From positions 7,936,001-8,000,000 of the forward strand of contig JAWPMV010000001.1 of NCBI GenBank assembly GCA_033391075.1: a DNA stretch of 64,000 bases. The letters run 5' to 3'. The translations under genes and the position numbers were made by a program. Below, one piece after another: positions 51,901-59,963 of this stretch. The notes under the pieces were generated by a model. That model saw only the letters and a list, made by a program, of their open reading frames with translations, did not search any database and was not told the origin of the DNA. How positions within the stretch are numbered: the first letter of the stretch is position 1; each line of letters opens with the position of its first letter. Origin of the DNA: Bacteroidia bacterium. GTDB taxonomy: Bacteria > Bacteroidota > Bacteroidia > J057.

Positions 51901-53914
51901 GGGAGAAGGCTTTTATTCTGTAACAGTTACAGATTCTTTGGGTTGCACCAGCACATCGGATACGATGTTTGTCGCTCCTCAAAGTTTGCAGATAGAGATT
52001 GTTGTTTTAGATAGTATTGACTGCTTTCAAGCGAAAACAGCTTCCCTTACAGTAAATGTTCAGGGAGGAACCCCAAATTATATCTTTGATTGGTTTGATG
52101 GTTCTACAACCCAGGATAGAAGTGGATTGGGAGCCGGAACCTATAAATTGACAGTTATTGATGCCCGGGGTTGTTCTCAGGCTGATAGTGTTGTAATAGT
52201 CAGTCCTCCAGAATTGACCTCAACGATGAATCTTTTGTCGGATGCTTTATGCTTCGGATCTGCTGATGGACAGGCTGAAATTCTTCCAGCTGGGGGATCA
52301 CCTCCTTATAGCTACCTCTGGTCAAATGGAGATACCTCTGCCATAGCAGATAGCCTTCCCGCAGGGAGACATTATGTTACCCTCACGGATGACAGGAATT
52401 GTGTACTCATGGATAGCGTGGATGTGGGTGAGCCTACAGCATTGAGTGCTGTGATGGCAGTTGTCAATCCCATTACCTGCGCATTAGGAGCTGACGGACA
52501 ATTATCTGTAACTCCATCCGGAGGAACAGCCCCTTATACCTATCTCTGGAGCGATGGGCAAACAGATTCTCTGGCTATAAATTTGGCAGCCGATACCTTT
52601 AGTGTGGTGATTACGGATGCTAATGGATGTACACTGGCAGATACCCTGATCCTCACCGATCCTGCTCCGCTAAGTTTACAGATCGCTCAAACCCAATCCG
52701 CCAATTGCGGACTTGCGAATAATGGGGAAGCCCAGGCTACGATAGCTGGAGGAATTGCGCCTTATACCTATCAATGGGATAATGGACAAACAACGTCAAT
52801 TCTTCAGAATGTGGTTCCTGGTCAATACCTGCTTACCGTAACTGATTCTTTGGGATGTACGATCACGGACTCTGTAACTATTACAGAAGAAGTACCCTGG
52901 ACAGCAAGTATAAGCATAGTTGATTCCGTTACCTGTAGCGATACAAATGATGGAAGTGCCAGGGTGGATCTGGATGTCCCGAGTACCGGATTTAGCTTCA
53001 ACTGGAGCAATGGGCAAAACACCCAAATAGCTACAGACCTGGGGCCAGAAATGTACATCGTGAAAGTACAGGATCAGTTTGGATGTGATACAACTTTAGG
53101 CATTCAAATGAATCAACCGGACTCCATAGAGATATTTGCCTCTATCATTCTGGCAACTCCCGGGGAGTCTAATGGCTCAATCAAAGTAGATAGCCTACGG
53201 AATGGCACAGCTCCTTTTGACTTCTTCTGGTCCAGTGGAGATACAGATTCTTTGGCGAGCATGCTTGCTCAGGGAACCTATTTCCTCAATCTAGTAGATG
53301 CTAAAGGCTGTGAGGTACGACAGGAATTTCAGGTGGACACCACCACTTTTGCCTGGGAAAACTTCGAAGCCAGACCTGATTTCAACCTCTACCAGATACA
53401 ACTGATTTGGTCCAGTTTGAGAGAGGTCGGAAATGAGAAATATACGGTTGAAAGATCTATCGATAGATTGGCCTTTACGCCTATTTTGGAACAGCCTTCC
53501 GGAGGAGATAGCTTTAGCACCCAATCCTATGAAGACTGGGATGAGACTCCGATTGAAGGTAGAAGTTTCTATCGCATCAAGCAGACCAGCTATAATGGCT
53601 ATTTTACCTACTATTCACAGATACGGGAAGTATTCTTTGGAAATGAAGAACCCGGATATGTACTGGTATTCCCGGTGCCTGTGGTTCGTGGGGAAGATCT
53701 ACGAGTTGAATTTGAAATGAAGAATGTGAAGAGTACAGAGATTCTCCTACGTAACTCTGCACATCAGGAAGTATATAAACTGACTGTTCCTCTTCCTGAG
53801 GGTCGTCAATCCTTTGAGATACCAACGGAAGGCCTGAGTCCCGGACATTACTACATACTGGTAGGAAATGGTGACGAAGCCTATAGTGCTCAGTTGATTA
53901 TAGAGGATAATTAA
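45920..53914 (+). CDS. Giant secreted ThuA-SprB-repeat protein with T9SS tail, copy 2
   Basis: A 2664-residue paralogue of the protein at 38147 with the same architecture: signal peptide (to about residue 29), ThuA-like domain (FKVLHYTETSGVNHNTKVQS, YAVVIFSNTSGDAIL, GGSYMGIHAAAETYRHTS, GGRAFYTTLGHSP), about 29 SprB-type repeats, a beta-sandwich segment and a T9SS type A tail (VFPVPVVRGEDLRVEFEM, ending GHYYILVGNG). The ThuA head and tail are conserved between copies while the repeat number differs. Three repeats are duplicated almost exactly (47872-49239). Likely surface-displayed by the type IX system; adhesion or gliding is inferred from the SprB repeats. Confidence 0.88.
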   Translation: MHYNLRKYIHLALLLNLALIGTYLNAGAQCVGAFKVLHYTETSGVNHNTKVQSLALFQSIGSTYNFIVVEDSTGVEFNTLANLETYAVVIFSNTSGDAILTPAQRANFEAYINGGGSYMGIHAAAETYRHTSALSSGVGVWDWFAETVNGVSAQETPKATSPAKTDVLTQEPIAQAYFIGIPNPWTKTDEFYYWENGYQNTAFLEVLTVDSTGSQTYDVSRMAAHVSDLATGGRAFYTTLGHSPADFSSDADFQNFMRNAVLWTSAPNIDITIGTGLTVTGVVTDASCDTDDGAIDITTTGGSGTYTYNWSNGINTEDVSGLAPGEYGVLANDGQGCYGLLVFDVETGPFPIVDIDTLQEIDCNGVADGSLIANVSGGGAPFTYAWDSGQTTATISGLGPATYEVIVTNDAGCKDTAQATLSEPPALTLGITQTQFIQCFGDVTGGLLGTAGGGVAPYSYSWSSGQSTAAVNGLAAGKYVLTVTDANLCTIKDSLTITQPTELNISLSETQSISCFGLADGEITSTISGGTGPYTYAWSNGGTTAIINGLDTGKYVLTLTDANGCVAKDSLTLTQPDSLIATASITNQISCFGANDGAGQVVLTGGTAPFTYVWSSGSTAATTNNLGPGTYIIDITDANGCTAKDSITLVEPTLLTLSLSETNSIDCFGDADAEITATAGGGTLPYTYSWDNGANTSVISPLDTGKYVLTLTDANNCIVKDSLTITQPDTLTVTASIQSIISCFGANDGAVTSVVSGGTAPYIYSWTGGAATASSTNLGPATYVINITDANGCTAIDSVVLTEPAALTTTLTESQAIDCFGAATGEITAVVGGGTAPFTYAWDNGQTTAIASNLSAGKHVLTVTDANGCIKKDSLTLTEPTLLTLSLSETNSIDCFGDADAEITATAGGGTLPYTYNWDNGANTSVISPLDTGKYVLTLTDANNCIVKDSLTITQPDTLTVTASIQSIISCFGANDGAVTSVVSGGTAPYIYSWTGGAATASSTNLGPATYVINITDANGCTAVDSVVLTEPAALTTTLTESQAIDCFGAATGEITAIVGGGTAPFTYAWDNGQTTAIATNLSVGKHVLTVTDANGCIKKDSLTLTQPTELIVSLSITNNISCFGGNDGEITASVSGGTLAYTYSWDNGQTTAVASNLSVGKHVLTVTDANGCVKKDSVILGEPTQLIPQVSISNQISCFGANDGSALAGATGGTAPYSYSWNTGATTAAITNLGPGTYIATITDANGCTEIDSVSLVEPPQLLVGLTLSEEISCFGEMDGEIVANASGGTLPYTYSWDNGQTTSINGGLGIGKYVLTLTDANGCVVKDSLTLTQPDTLIATASVATIISCFGANDGAVQAAVVGGTGPYTYLWNNGPTTALNPNLGPGSYIVTVNDDRGCVDIDTVDLSEPPALTLSLAETQSIDCFGLTTGAISSTVGGGTAPYTYAWDNGSTMSDLLGLAAGKYILTVTDANGCTITDSLELVQPDSLIATASVVNQISCFGAADGSASVAQSGGTAPYTYVWSNGQSTATATALSPGTYTVTVTDVNGCTDTSSVLITQPPILQLNMVEALEISCFGETDGAISAFVSGGTPFYTYAWDDGQINQTAINLGSGWHYVTATDQNGCTIRDSLYLDEPAPLVGNIAELNSILCYGNNSGVLQASAGGGNPPYDYLWNTGSPNAIINNLPAGQYSVIITDVKSCVDTVTFDLQQPDSIIVSTTITQTISCNGASDGAVGSLVTGGAAPYTYLWSNGVTTSDLINVPAGSYGLLVTDANGCTGVALVNISEPAPLTINFNNTQNVSCFGGADGEATAVVSGGTAPYTYVWSNGQTTMTAMNLAVGTYTVVVTDDRSCVDSATVVITEPTALTATLGVSQIINCNGGNGGSITATPMGGTAPYTYLWSNGQSTQTAINLIAGTYTVTITDSLNCSYVDSLNISEPTVLRSTLMEVAPISCQGQTDGSLQIVADGGTAPYSYLWSTGWTGDIITGLGEGFYSVTVTDSLGCTSTSDTMFVAPQSLQIEIVVLDSIDCFQAKTASLTVNVQGGTPNYIFDWFDGSTTQDRSGLGAGTYKLTVIDARGCSQADSVVIVSPPELTSTMNLLSDALCFGSADGQAEILPAGGSPPYSYLWSNGDTSAIADSLPAGRHYVTLTDDRNCVLMDSVDVGEPTALSAVMAVVNPITCALGADGQLSVTPSGGTAPYTYLWSDGQTDSLAINLAADTFSVVITDANGCTLADTLILTDPAPLSLQIAQTQSANCGLANNGEAQATIAGGIAPYTYQWDNGQTTSILQNVVPGQYLLTVTDSLGCTITDSVTITEEVPWTASISIVDSVTCSDTNDGSARVDLDVPSTGFSFNWSNGQNTQIATDLGPEMYIVKVQDQFGCDTTLGIQMNQPDSIEIFASIILATPGESNGSIKVDSLRNGTAPFDFFWSSGDTDSLASMLAQGTYFLNLVDAKGCEVRQEFQVDTTTFAWENFEARPDFNLYQIQLIWSSLREVGNEKYTVERSIDRLAFTPILEQPSGGDSFSTQSYEDWDETPIEGRSFYRIKQTSYNGYFTYYSQIREVFFGNEEPGYVLVFPVPVVRGEDLRVEFEMKNVKSTEILLRNSAHQEVYKLTVPLPEGRQSFEIPTEGLSPGHYYILVGNGDEAYSAQLIIEDN
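47872..49239 (+). repeat. Recent 684-bp tandem duplication inside giant gene 2
   Basis: Two nearly identical 684-bp units (about 47872-48555 and 48556-49239), each three SprB repeats (228 codons). Example: GAGCCGACTTTATTGACACT occurs at the start of both, and the stretches after it differ at only a few bases (AGCGAAACC versus AGTGAAACC; TATAGTTGG versus TATAATTGG). Antisense translations of 47980-48195 and 48664-48879 are identical, which confirms the period. Confidence 0.88.
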
Positions 53915-53920
53915 AAAATA

Positions 53921-53948
53921 AGGCCCCACATTTTTGTTTGTGGGGCCT
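53921..53948 (+). terminator. Terminator after the second giant gene
   Basis: AGGCCCCACA (53921-53930) and TGTGGGGCCT (53939-53948) form a perfect 10-bp stem with an 8-base loop, seven bases past the stop codon. The T-run is on the minus strand, so it can act in both directions. Confidence 0.8.
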
Positions 53949-54117
53949 ACCTCCAGGTTATAGGTCAAGTAATCTGTCTATGAAAGGTGATAAGGTTTGT
54001 TCTGGATTAAGAACAAGAGCTTCCTGTGTTTGATCTGTGTGTGTAGGGATATATTGTTGAAAGGACAGATTCTCAATCCTCTATCTTTTGTGTTTCAGAT
54101 TATGCTGGATAAAAGGG

Positions 54118-54303
54118 GGAATGTCAGTACAATCGGTTCTGACATTCCCTTTCCCTAACAATTAGCTTTTCCCTTAAAAAAGAACGATGATCTCGAAAGA
54201 GGCAATCTTCTTTGCTGGACACATCAAGTTTGGGTTTCTGAGTCAGCTTGAAGCTTTGGGTACCTGATTCGATTGCAGAAATAAACTCTGCAGATTCATC
54301 TAC
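54118..54303 (-). ncRNA. Candidate short transcript under the ECF-type promoter
   Basis: Delimited upstream by the ECF-like motif at 54304-54333 and downstream by a terminator-like hairpin GGGAATGTCAG / CTGACATTCCC (54118-54150) followed on the minus strand by CCTTTTATCC. It is about 170-185 bases long. An 18-codon ORF begins with an ATG at 54299-54297, right where transcription would start, and a 57-codon open frame without a start codon overlaps it. It may be a small RNA or encode a small peptide. The rest of the 486-bp gap shows no gene. Confidence 0.35.
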
Positions 54304-54333
54304 CTAACGGGGCGTAGAGATTTTTTACATCAG
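54304..54333 (-). promoter_or_regulatory. ECF-sigma-like promoter motif, copy B
   Basis: The minus strand reads CTGATGTAAAAAA (54333-54321), nine bases, CCCGTTAG (54311-54304). The same two blocks with the same spacing occur upstream of the sigma-factor gene at 61642-61671. It is read away from the TPR-CHAT gene, into the gap before the giant gene's end. Confidence 0.6.
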
Positions 54334-54358
54334 ATAGATTAAAAAAAGACAAAAAAAA

Positions 54359-54384
54359 AGCCCGAAACCTTCAGGTTTCGGGCT
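54359..54384 (-). terminator. Terminator of the TPR-CHAT gene
   Basis: AGCCCGAAACC (54359-54369), loop TTCA, GGTTTCGGGCT (54374-54384): a perfect 11-bp stem. On the minus strand it is followed by TTTTTTTTTG and more T residues. It lies 17 bases past the stop. Confidence 0.92.
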
Positions 54385-54400
54385 TGCAATATCAAAATAC

Positions 54401-57376
54401 TTATCCGTTAAACTTTTTATTTCGATTGATGAGGACAAGACCAATGCTACAAGCCATGAGTAAAGAGATGCTCAGAAGCAGGTAGCGAAGGATGGGGGAA
54501 GGGGGATTGATCGGTGCGGTGGAACCAATTACGGTGGGAGCTGCCCAGTAAAAAGGAGGTCCATAGCTACTTCCTTCCCGATTCATACTGATCTTGGCTT
54601 TTTGCAAGGCCAGGGCTTTGTTATCTCCTTCGATAAGGTTTTGGTAAAAACGCTTCATCAGCTCGGCATTAGATGCATTTTGCACACTCCATAAGGTTGC
54701 AACAATACTCTTCGCACCCGCATAGGTAAAACCTTGGGCCAAACTCGCAATTCCCTCTCCCGGCAGTAATTCTCCTGCCTGGGTTTCACATGCACTCAAT
54801 ACCACCAGTTCTGCATCCAGATTCAAATTGTAGAGATCGCTGAGATACAATCGCTCATTGTCGATATTATCCTCGACAGGCTGGAATGCGAGATAGCTGT
54901 ATTTGCTATTGTATTTATTGAATATACCGTGGGTACCTAAGTGAATAAAGCGATAGCCTGGAGCTTCTTTAATGAATCTTCCCAGTAGGCCTTTCTTTCC
55001 CCCAGTAGGAAAAATCTCTCCACCCAATAATTCCTGAATCCGCTGAATTTCATCTTTACTCGCTAGCAAAGGGATCAAATCAGCACTTGAATCCGGCTCG
55101 CTTCTCCCTTTGAAGAAATCCAGACTCATCAGCTTCTGTTCTTCTGCACTCAAGTCCTGTTTGGCTAAAGGCGTAAAGTCCGGGGCAAAAGCCAGGAATC
55201 CTTTTTGGAACCATCCCGCTGAGCTTTTGCGATTCACTCCTTTCAACCAAAGTTTTGCTGAGAAGTCATAGCTCGCAGCCATTTCCTTTAGTAAAAATGG
55301 ATACAAACTTACTGGAAGGTTTTCCTTTGGCTTCTGTGTAAGCAAAGCATCTATAGGCAAATAATAGATTTCTCTATCCGGAATGATAATCGAATATTTC
55401 CATTTATCCTTATCCCAAAGTTCTCCTATCAATTCCTCAAACAACTGATTCCCGAGACAATCAAATAGCTTCTTCTGCTCTGCGGGAACTTCATTGATCC
55501 AGTATTCTGTATGAGGGAGTAAGGCTGCATATTCCTGTATCTCATCTTTCATGGGACTTATTTCCCTCAACTCGATGTGATTTTTACTCAATGCAAAGGC
55601 AAACCATTTATTATCTCCAGCGAAATACTCAATCATCAAGGTCGAATCTCCCAATTGAGCCTGGATTTCCGCTACATTCACCAGTTCCGTATCGTATTTG
55701 ATGCGGTAATAATCCGGATACTTTCTCCCAAATTCTTCAATAAGAGCAGCCAGTTCTCTTTTCTTCTCCAGAATCTCTTCCAGGACTTCTTTATAGCTCT
55801 CATCTGCTTCCTCCATCTGGTCTCTCTGCTGCTCAAAAATCGCAATCTCTCTTTTTAACTGGTTTTCATGATCGAGTGCTTCCTGGGGAATGTCCGCAAA
55901 AGATTTCGCCTCTTTATCGATCATAGAAGCATATAGCAGGGTGGCTTTCGCTTTTTCAGACAATTGAAAGGCATAAGCATTATTTCCCTGATAAAATGCT
56001 ACTTCAATGGCTCCTTCATAGGTAGGATAAACCTCATTCATGAGAAACAATTTGGACTCCTGCTCCTGAAAATTGGTGCGAAGTTCATCAATGAGTTTTA
56101 TCGCCAGGAAGTAGTGATCATTTGCTGCTTGTAAAGCTTTGGGATTCTGATCTGCCAGATATTGCTGGAAAAAGGTTTGAGCCTTGGCTCCCAGGGTCTC
56201 TATCAAAAAGCGATTGGAAGCATCTCCTTCTAATTTATCAAATGCAGGTAATTGAGTAAGGTCGGTACTATCATGTGCTTTTACCATAAGGGAAAGCGCT
56301 TGCTGATAATAGGTAAAGGCTTCCTCAAATTTCCCTTCTTTTCTATATACATCACCAATACCGGTCAGGCTATTTCCGAGGAAAATTCTCCCTTTAGCCG
56401 AATTCGCAATGGTTCTGTAAATTTTTTCTGCTTGCTGATAATTGTCTATGGCTGTTTCATATTGATCTTTTTCAAAATAAATCAAGGCTAGATTTGAATA
56501 CGCGCCAGCGCGTATAAATTTGTCCCTGGCAGATGCCGCGATTGTTTTTTCGTAATAATTGATGGCTTCAGGAAGATTCTTACCGAGGTAATACATATTG
56601 CCAAGGTTCATATAGATTTTCTGGATCCAGATTCCTTTGGCTTTGTCTATACTCAGTTTCTCTACTTCCTTCAGGTGAGCAATTCCCTGCTCATGTTCTT
56701 TTAGCTTTTCGAAGATGACTCCTCTTTGATTTCCGCTTTTTACCTGCCAACTATATTTTTCAATTTCGCCATAGAGATTCCAGGCTACCGTATTGAAGCC
56801 AAGTGCGCCATATGGATCACCTTTATCAATATGTAGCTGTGCGGCTTCATGGTATAAATAGGCTTTAAAGAATGTGTCATCTTTATCGAGTACACCGATT
56901 TTAGAATTGACTTCAATGAAGCCCTGATCTAATAGCTTTTTTGACTCTTCCAGGCGAAGCAATTGTCGATTTGCCATAGAAAGATTCGCATAACATTTTA
57001 CAATATTATGATTTCCCGGAGGCAGGCTATCTTTTCGGATTCGAAGGGCAATTTGGTACAATTGAATGGCATTTTCCTGATACTTCAGGTTTAATGCACG
57101 TGTAGCAAGTTTGTACGCAAAATCTGCATGTTCAAGGGTGTAAATTTGCTCGGAGCATGACGAAGAAGCAAGCAAGTCAAAAGCAGCTTCATAGTCTGCG
57201 AGGGCTTTCTTTTCAAGAAGAATTTGTTCTGCTGGATCCTGGCTGTTTCGAATAGAAGTAACGTATTGTCCAGCTTGTCGGTACAGGGAATCTACGCTTT
57301 GTGTACAATCATTGGCATACATTCCCAGATGGCTTTGGATTATTATCCAAAGCAGAAAGGGCATTCTGTGTTTCAT
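54401..57376 (-). CDS. Exported TPR-CHAT protein with C-terminal membrane anchor
   Basis: A 991-residue protein. A signal peptide (MKHRMPFLLWIIIQSHLGMY, cleavage near Ala/Asn 21-22) is followed by a TPR superhelix (about 60-400; GNMYYLGKNLPEAINYYEKT, AYSNLALIYFEKDQYETAID, GIGDVYRKEGKFEEAFTYYQ), a coiled coil (about 490-550) and a CHAT domain (about 620-950) with catalytic His816 in FIHLGTHGIFN and Cys863 in VVLSACETQAGELLPGEG. One membrane helix (962-983) with a short basic tail (NRNKKFNG) ends it. The caspase-like domain is thus predicted outside the cytoplasm, unlike the CHAT pair at 35.9-37.9 kb. It is the last gene of the sigma-TPR-subtilase run, but a terminator separates it from the subtilase gene, so it may have its own promoter. 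Confidence 0.88.
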   Translation of the reverse strand: MKHRMPFLLWIIIQSHLGMYANDCTQSVDSLYRQAGQYVTSIRNSQDPAEQILLEKKALADYEAAFDLLASSSCSEQIYTLEHADFAYKLATRALNLKYQENAIQLYQIALRIRKDSLPPGNHNIVKCYANLSMANRQLLRLEESKKLLDQGFIEVNSKIGVLDKDDTFFKAYLYHEAAQLHIDKGDPYGALGFNTVAWNLYGEIEKYSWQVKSGNQRGVIFEKLKEHEQGIAHLKEVEKLSIDKAKGIWIQKIYMNLGNMYYLGKNLPEAINYYEKTIAASARDKFIRAGAYSNLALIYFEKDQYETAIDNYQQAEKIYRTIANSAKGRIFLGNSLTGIGDVYRKEGKFEEAFTYYQQALSLMVKAHDSTDLTQLPAFDKLEGDASNRFLIETLGAKAQTFFQQYLADQNPKALQAANDHYFLAIKLIDELRTNFQEQESKLFLMNEVYPTYEGAIEVAFYQGNNAYAFQLSEKAKATLLYASMIDKEAKSFADIPQEALDHENQLKREIAIFEQQRDQMEEADESYKEVLEEILEKKRELAALIEEFGRKYPDYYRIKYDTELVNVAEIQAQLGDSTLMIEYFAGDNKWFAFALSKNHIELREISPMKDEIQEYAALLPHTEYWINEVPAEQKKLFDCLGNQLFEELIGELWDKDKWKYSIIIPDREIYYLPIDALLTQKPKENLPVSLYPFLLKEMAASYDFSAKLWLKGVNRKSSAGWFQKGFLAFAPDFTPLAKQDLSAEEQKLMSLDFFKGRSEPDSSADLIPLLASKDEIQRIQELLGGEIFPTGGKKGLLGRFIKEAPGYRFIHLGTHGIFNKYNSKYSYLAFQPVEDNIDNERLYLSDLYNLNLDAELVVLSACETQAGELLPGEGIASLAQGFTYAGAKSIVATLWSVQNASNAELMKRFYQNLIEGDNKALALQKAKISMNREGSSYGPPFYWAAPTVIGSTAPINPPSPILRYLLLSISLLMACSIGLVLINRNKKFNG

Positions 57377-57438
57377 TTGCTTGGGTATTTACAAGGTCTT
57401 CTAAATAACTCCTAAAAGCTGTAAATATTGCCAAGACA

Positions 57439-57475
57439 AAAAGGTCGAATCATCTTTTAGACAATTCGACCTTTT
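57439..57475 (-). terminator. Terminator between subtilase and TPR-CHAT genes
   Basis: AAAAGGTCGAAT (57439-57450) and ATTCGACCTTTT (57464-57475) form a perfect 12-bp stem with T-rich sequence on both sides, so it can act in both directions. It lies 26 bases past the subtilase stop. Confidence 0.85.
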
Positions 57476-57500
57476 CTTTTTTCCCAAATACGGAAGAAAA

Positions 57501-59837
57501 TTATGGGCTTCTTCTCAGGACAAAATAGGCCAGAATGAACATGATAATGAGGATCAAAATTATCCACCACCAGTAGTTGGCTGTGGGGGTATCAGTTCCA
57601 ATTTTTATCTTGACAACAGCTTCGGAACATACAGAAGAAGCTGAACAAATCTGGTAGGTAAAGCTTACTTCTTTATCAGAGGCCTGAGGACTAAAACTGA
57701 TGGTCCCGTCAGCATTCACGATTGCTTCTCCATCAGCCGGATCTAATGCCTGTGTGATTGTAGGCAGGAGTCCAGTCGAGGGACAATCGTTGAGCCTGAC
57801 ATCAAAACTCAGGCTTTGTCCATTTGCTACCAGATACGCATCTTCTCGAGCGAGAGGGACATTATTACAATCGTCAATGAGGACCTTTAATTTCCGGTTA
57901 TCATCAATCTTATTTGCAATCCCGGCCTCTACGATAGAGTAATCAGGATTTTTGGAAGAAGCATCAAGGTTTACAGCAGCGGGTGCACCTGGACTTTGGG
58001 CTTTTGCTACTGAAATAGGATGTGATAATACCGCTGTAACAAAAGGGGCAGCCATAGAGGTTCCAGACATGATTCCATAAGAACCACCATTTACTGTGCT
58101 TCGAATATTTGTACCAGGGGCTGCTATTTTTGCAATGAAATCCGAAAAATTGGATGTTGCTGCAAGGCTGGTATAATTTTCATCCATAGCTCCTACAGCC
58201 AAAATAAGTTGAGGATAGCTTTCTGCGAATGCTGCTGGCCAAAAAGGATCGGTTTTTAAGTCATCTCCATTGTTTCCTGTGGAAGCGATAATTTGTGTTT
58301 TGGCTACACTCGTTTGCAGGCTGGCAATAACCATCCCAAGGAGTTCAGATTTAGGACCTTTGTAGCCCATACTGATATTGATGAGATCAGCTTCTTCCAG
58401 CGCTGCATAGCGAATTCCACAAGCCAAATCGAAAATCCGGGTATCATTTCCGTTTTTCCCTACCTGAATACTAATAAGCTCGATAGGTAATTCGGGGATG
58501 AAACCTGTGATGATCCCTGCAACATGAGTACCATGAGAAGAGGAGCCTTGTATGTCATAAGGATTATCATCGTCAGCATAAAAATTATATCCTTGTGCTT
58601 GATTGTCGCTCATGCAAGCGATTTTACTGGGATCAGTACTAAAGTGCCCCTTTAGATCCGGATGATCCTTATCTATCCCCAGGTCAATAACTGCTACTTT
58701 TACAGGAGCAAGATTACTCATGTCCAGACTCGTTTCCAGACGGATATTCAAGTCAGGTCCCGCTCCAATACCTGGACTTGGATCGACCAGATAGTCATAC
58801 CCCAGCTGGACATTATCACTTCCTCCTCCTACAGCTTCAACCTCTCCACATGCACTGGTAAGTAAGGAGACAGGGCCTACTACTTGATCTCCAAGTGAGT
58901 CCTGAAAACTTTCGGGGAAATGATAAAGACTGAACTCATCACATAAGCAGCCTTCTCCAGTTATAGGAGTTATGCCCAATTCCTCCATTCGTCTACGGAC
59001 TCTTTCTCTTCTCAATGTGGTCATATTCGGGTCTAGTCGAAGTATTGCCCTAAGCTTGCCTGTATTGTCCCTGGCAGATTCATGACTTTCATTGCCCGGA
59101 CTTACTATCAGCCTGATATTTACAGCTCTTGTATAGCCAAAGTTTGGACTCTGTCCATGCTCAAGTTGAACCGTATACTGTCCTGAATCGGTATAGGCTA
59201 CAGCTGGAATGCTCAAAATATTTGAAGGTCCTCTTTGGATAATTGTAGCTCCACCATTGGCATCAATTTTAGACCAGAGATAATTATTCCCAGCTGCTCC
59301 GGGGCCGGCTGGAGTAGTGTCTTCCTCAACTACCAATTCTACCGAGTCTCCCAGAATAGCACTTGCTTTCACATCTGGACCAAAGGATTTCTGTGGTGTG
59401 AGGGTAAAGTTGGGATTAGGAGGCGTTTGGATAAAAACGGAAACATCTGACAGGCTAAGTCGATTTAAGCTTACTGCCAGAAAAGATACAGATGGCGGCA
59501 AGCTGATAGCGGTTAGAAAGTTATCAGTTAATTCAACCGTGCTTAGCGCTGTCAGTTGAGTGCGGGGATCATATCCATCAAAAGTCCCTCGCAAATTATT
59601 TTCTGCTAAACTCAAGGCAATGACCTGGCCATTCCCATTTATATCAACTCCTGACCAGGTAGATGCTGGTGATCCCAGATCCCAGCCACGAACCCAGCGT
59701 GAGCCGTTTGTATTGTTATAAATAGTTACCAGAGCGAGTGAGTCCTGGGGATTGACTGGAGTTACTTGTTGAGCATATAACTGTGAGCTCAGTCCTACAA
59801 GTATGACTGACAATAGAAGTGCGCGTAGTTTCTTCAT
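57501..59837 (-). CDS. Membrane-anchored subtilisin-like serine protease (S8)
   Basis: A 778-residue exported protease. Signal peptide 1-22 (MKKLRALLLSVILVGLSSQL, then YAQ); leucine-rich-repeat-like cap (about 30-140; DSLALVTIYNNTNGSRW, VIALSLAENNLRGTF); Ig-like domain (about 150-245); a propeptide-like stretch (about 260-310, RAILRLDPNMTTLRRERVRR); then the S8 domain with Asp385 (VAVIDLGIDKDHPDL), His435 (SSSHGTHVAGI), oxyanion Asn522 (STGNNGD) and Ser594 (MSGTSMAAPFV). A C-terminal beta-sandwich (about 660-748) leads to a membrane helix (755-774) ending RRSP. All catalytic residues are present. It lies between the TPR/sigma genes and the TPR-CHAT gene, on the same strand; its substrate may be a locus product. 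Confidence 0.93.
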   Translation of the reverse strand: MKKLRALLLSVILVGLSSQLYAQQVTPVNPQDSLALVTIYNNTNGSRWVRGWDLGSPASTWSGVDINGNGQVIALSLAENNLRGTFDGYDPRTQLTALSTVELTDNFLTAISLPPSVSFLAVSLNRLSLSDVSVFIQTPPNPNFTLTPQKSFGPDVKASAILGDSVELVVEEDTTPAGPGAAGNNYLWSKIDANGGATIIQRGPSNILSIPAVAYTDSGQYTVQLEHGQSPNFGYTRAVNIRLIVSPGNESHESARDNTGKLRAILRLDPNMTTLRRERVRRRMEELGITPITGEGCLCDEFSLYHFPESFQDSLGDQVVGPVSLLTSACGEVEAVGGGSDNVQLGYDYLVDPSPGIGAGPDLNIRLETSLDMSNLAPVKVAVIDLGIDKDHPDLKGHFSTDPSKIACMSDNQAQGYNFYADDDNPYDIQGSSSHGTHVAGIITGFIPELPIELISIQVGKNGNDTRIFDLACGIRYAALEEADLINISMGYKGPKSELLGMVIASLQTSVAKTQIIASTGNNGDDLKTDPFWPAAFAESYPQLILAVGAMDENYTSLAATSNFSDFIAKIAAPGTNIRSTVNGGSYGIMSGTSMAAPFVTAVLSHPISVAKAQSPGAPAAVNLDASSKNPDYSIVEAGIANKIDDNRKLKVLIDDCNNVPLAREDAYLVANGQSLSFDVRLNDCPSTGLLPTITQALDPADGEAIVNADGTISFSPQASDKEVSFTYQICSASSVCSEAVVKIKIGTDTPTANYWWWIILILIIMFILAYFVLRRSP

Positions 59838-59963
59838 CAGATTGGTTCTGTTTATGTTTCTTATCCGGCCGGGAAATTGCGTTCTGTCCGGCCTATTCAG
59901 TACTTAGTATTCCCGTTGTAATGCTTTGTAAGCAAGAGGATTATAGCTAAAAGGAAAGAACTT

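Noticed and set aside
54130-54300. 57-codon minus-strand open frame (begins DESAEFISAIES)
   Set aside because: It has no ATG, GTG or TTG start before it and a stop codon lies immediately upstream; kept only as a remark under the candidate transcript.
54401-57376. Craspase-like (TPR-CHAT with Cas7-11) system
   Set aside because: The TPR-CHAT protein here has a signal peptide and membrane anchor, and no Cas7-11, other cas gene or CRISPR array lies in the window.
59867-59893. GGCCGG/CCGGCC inverted repeat upstream of the subtilase gene
   Set aside because: Short stem with a long loop and no T-run; too weak to call a terminator.
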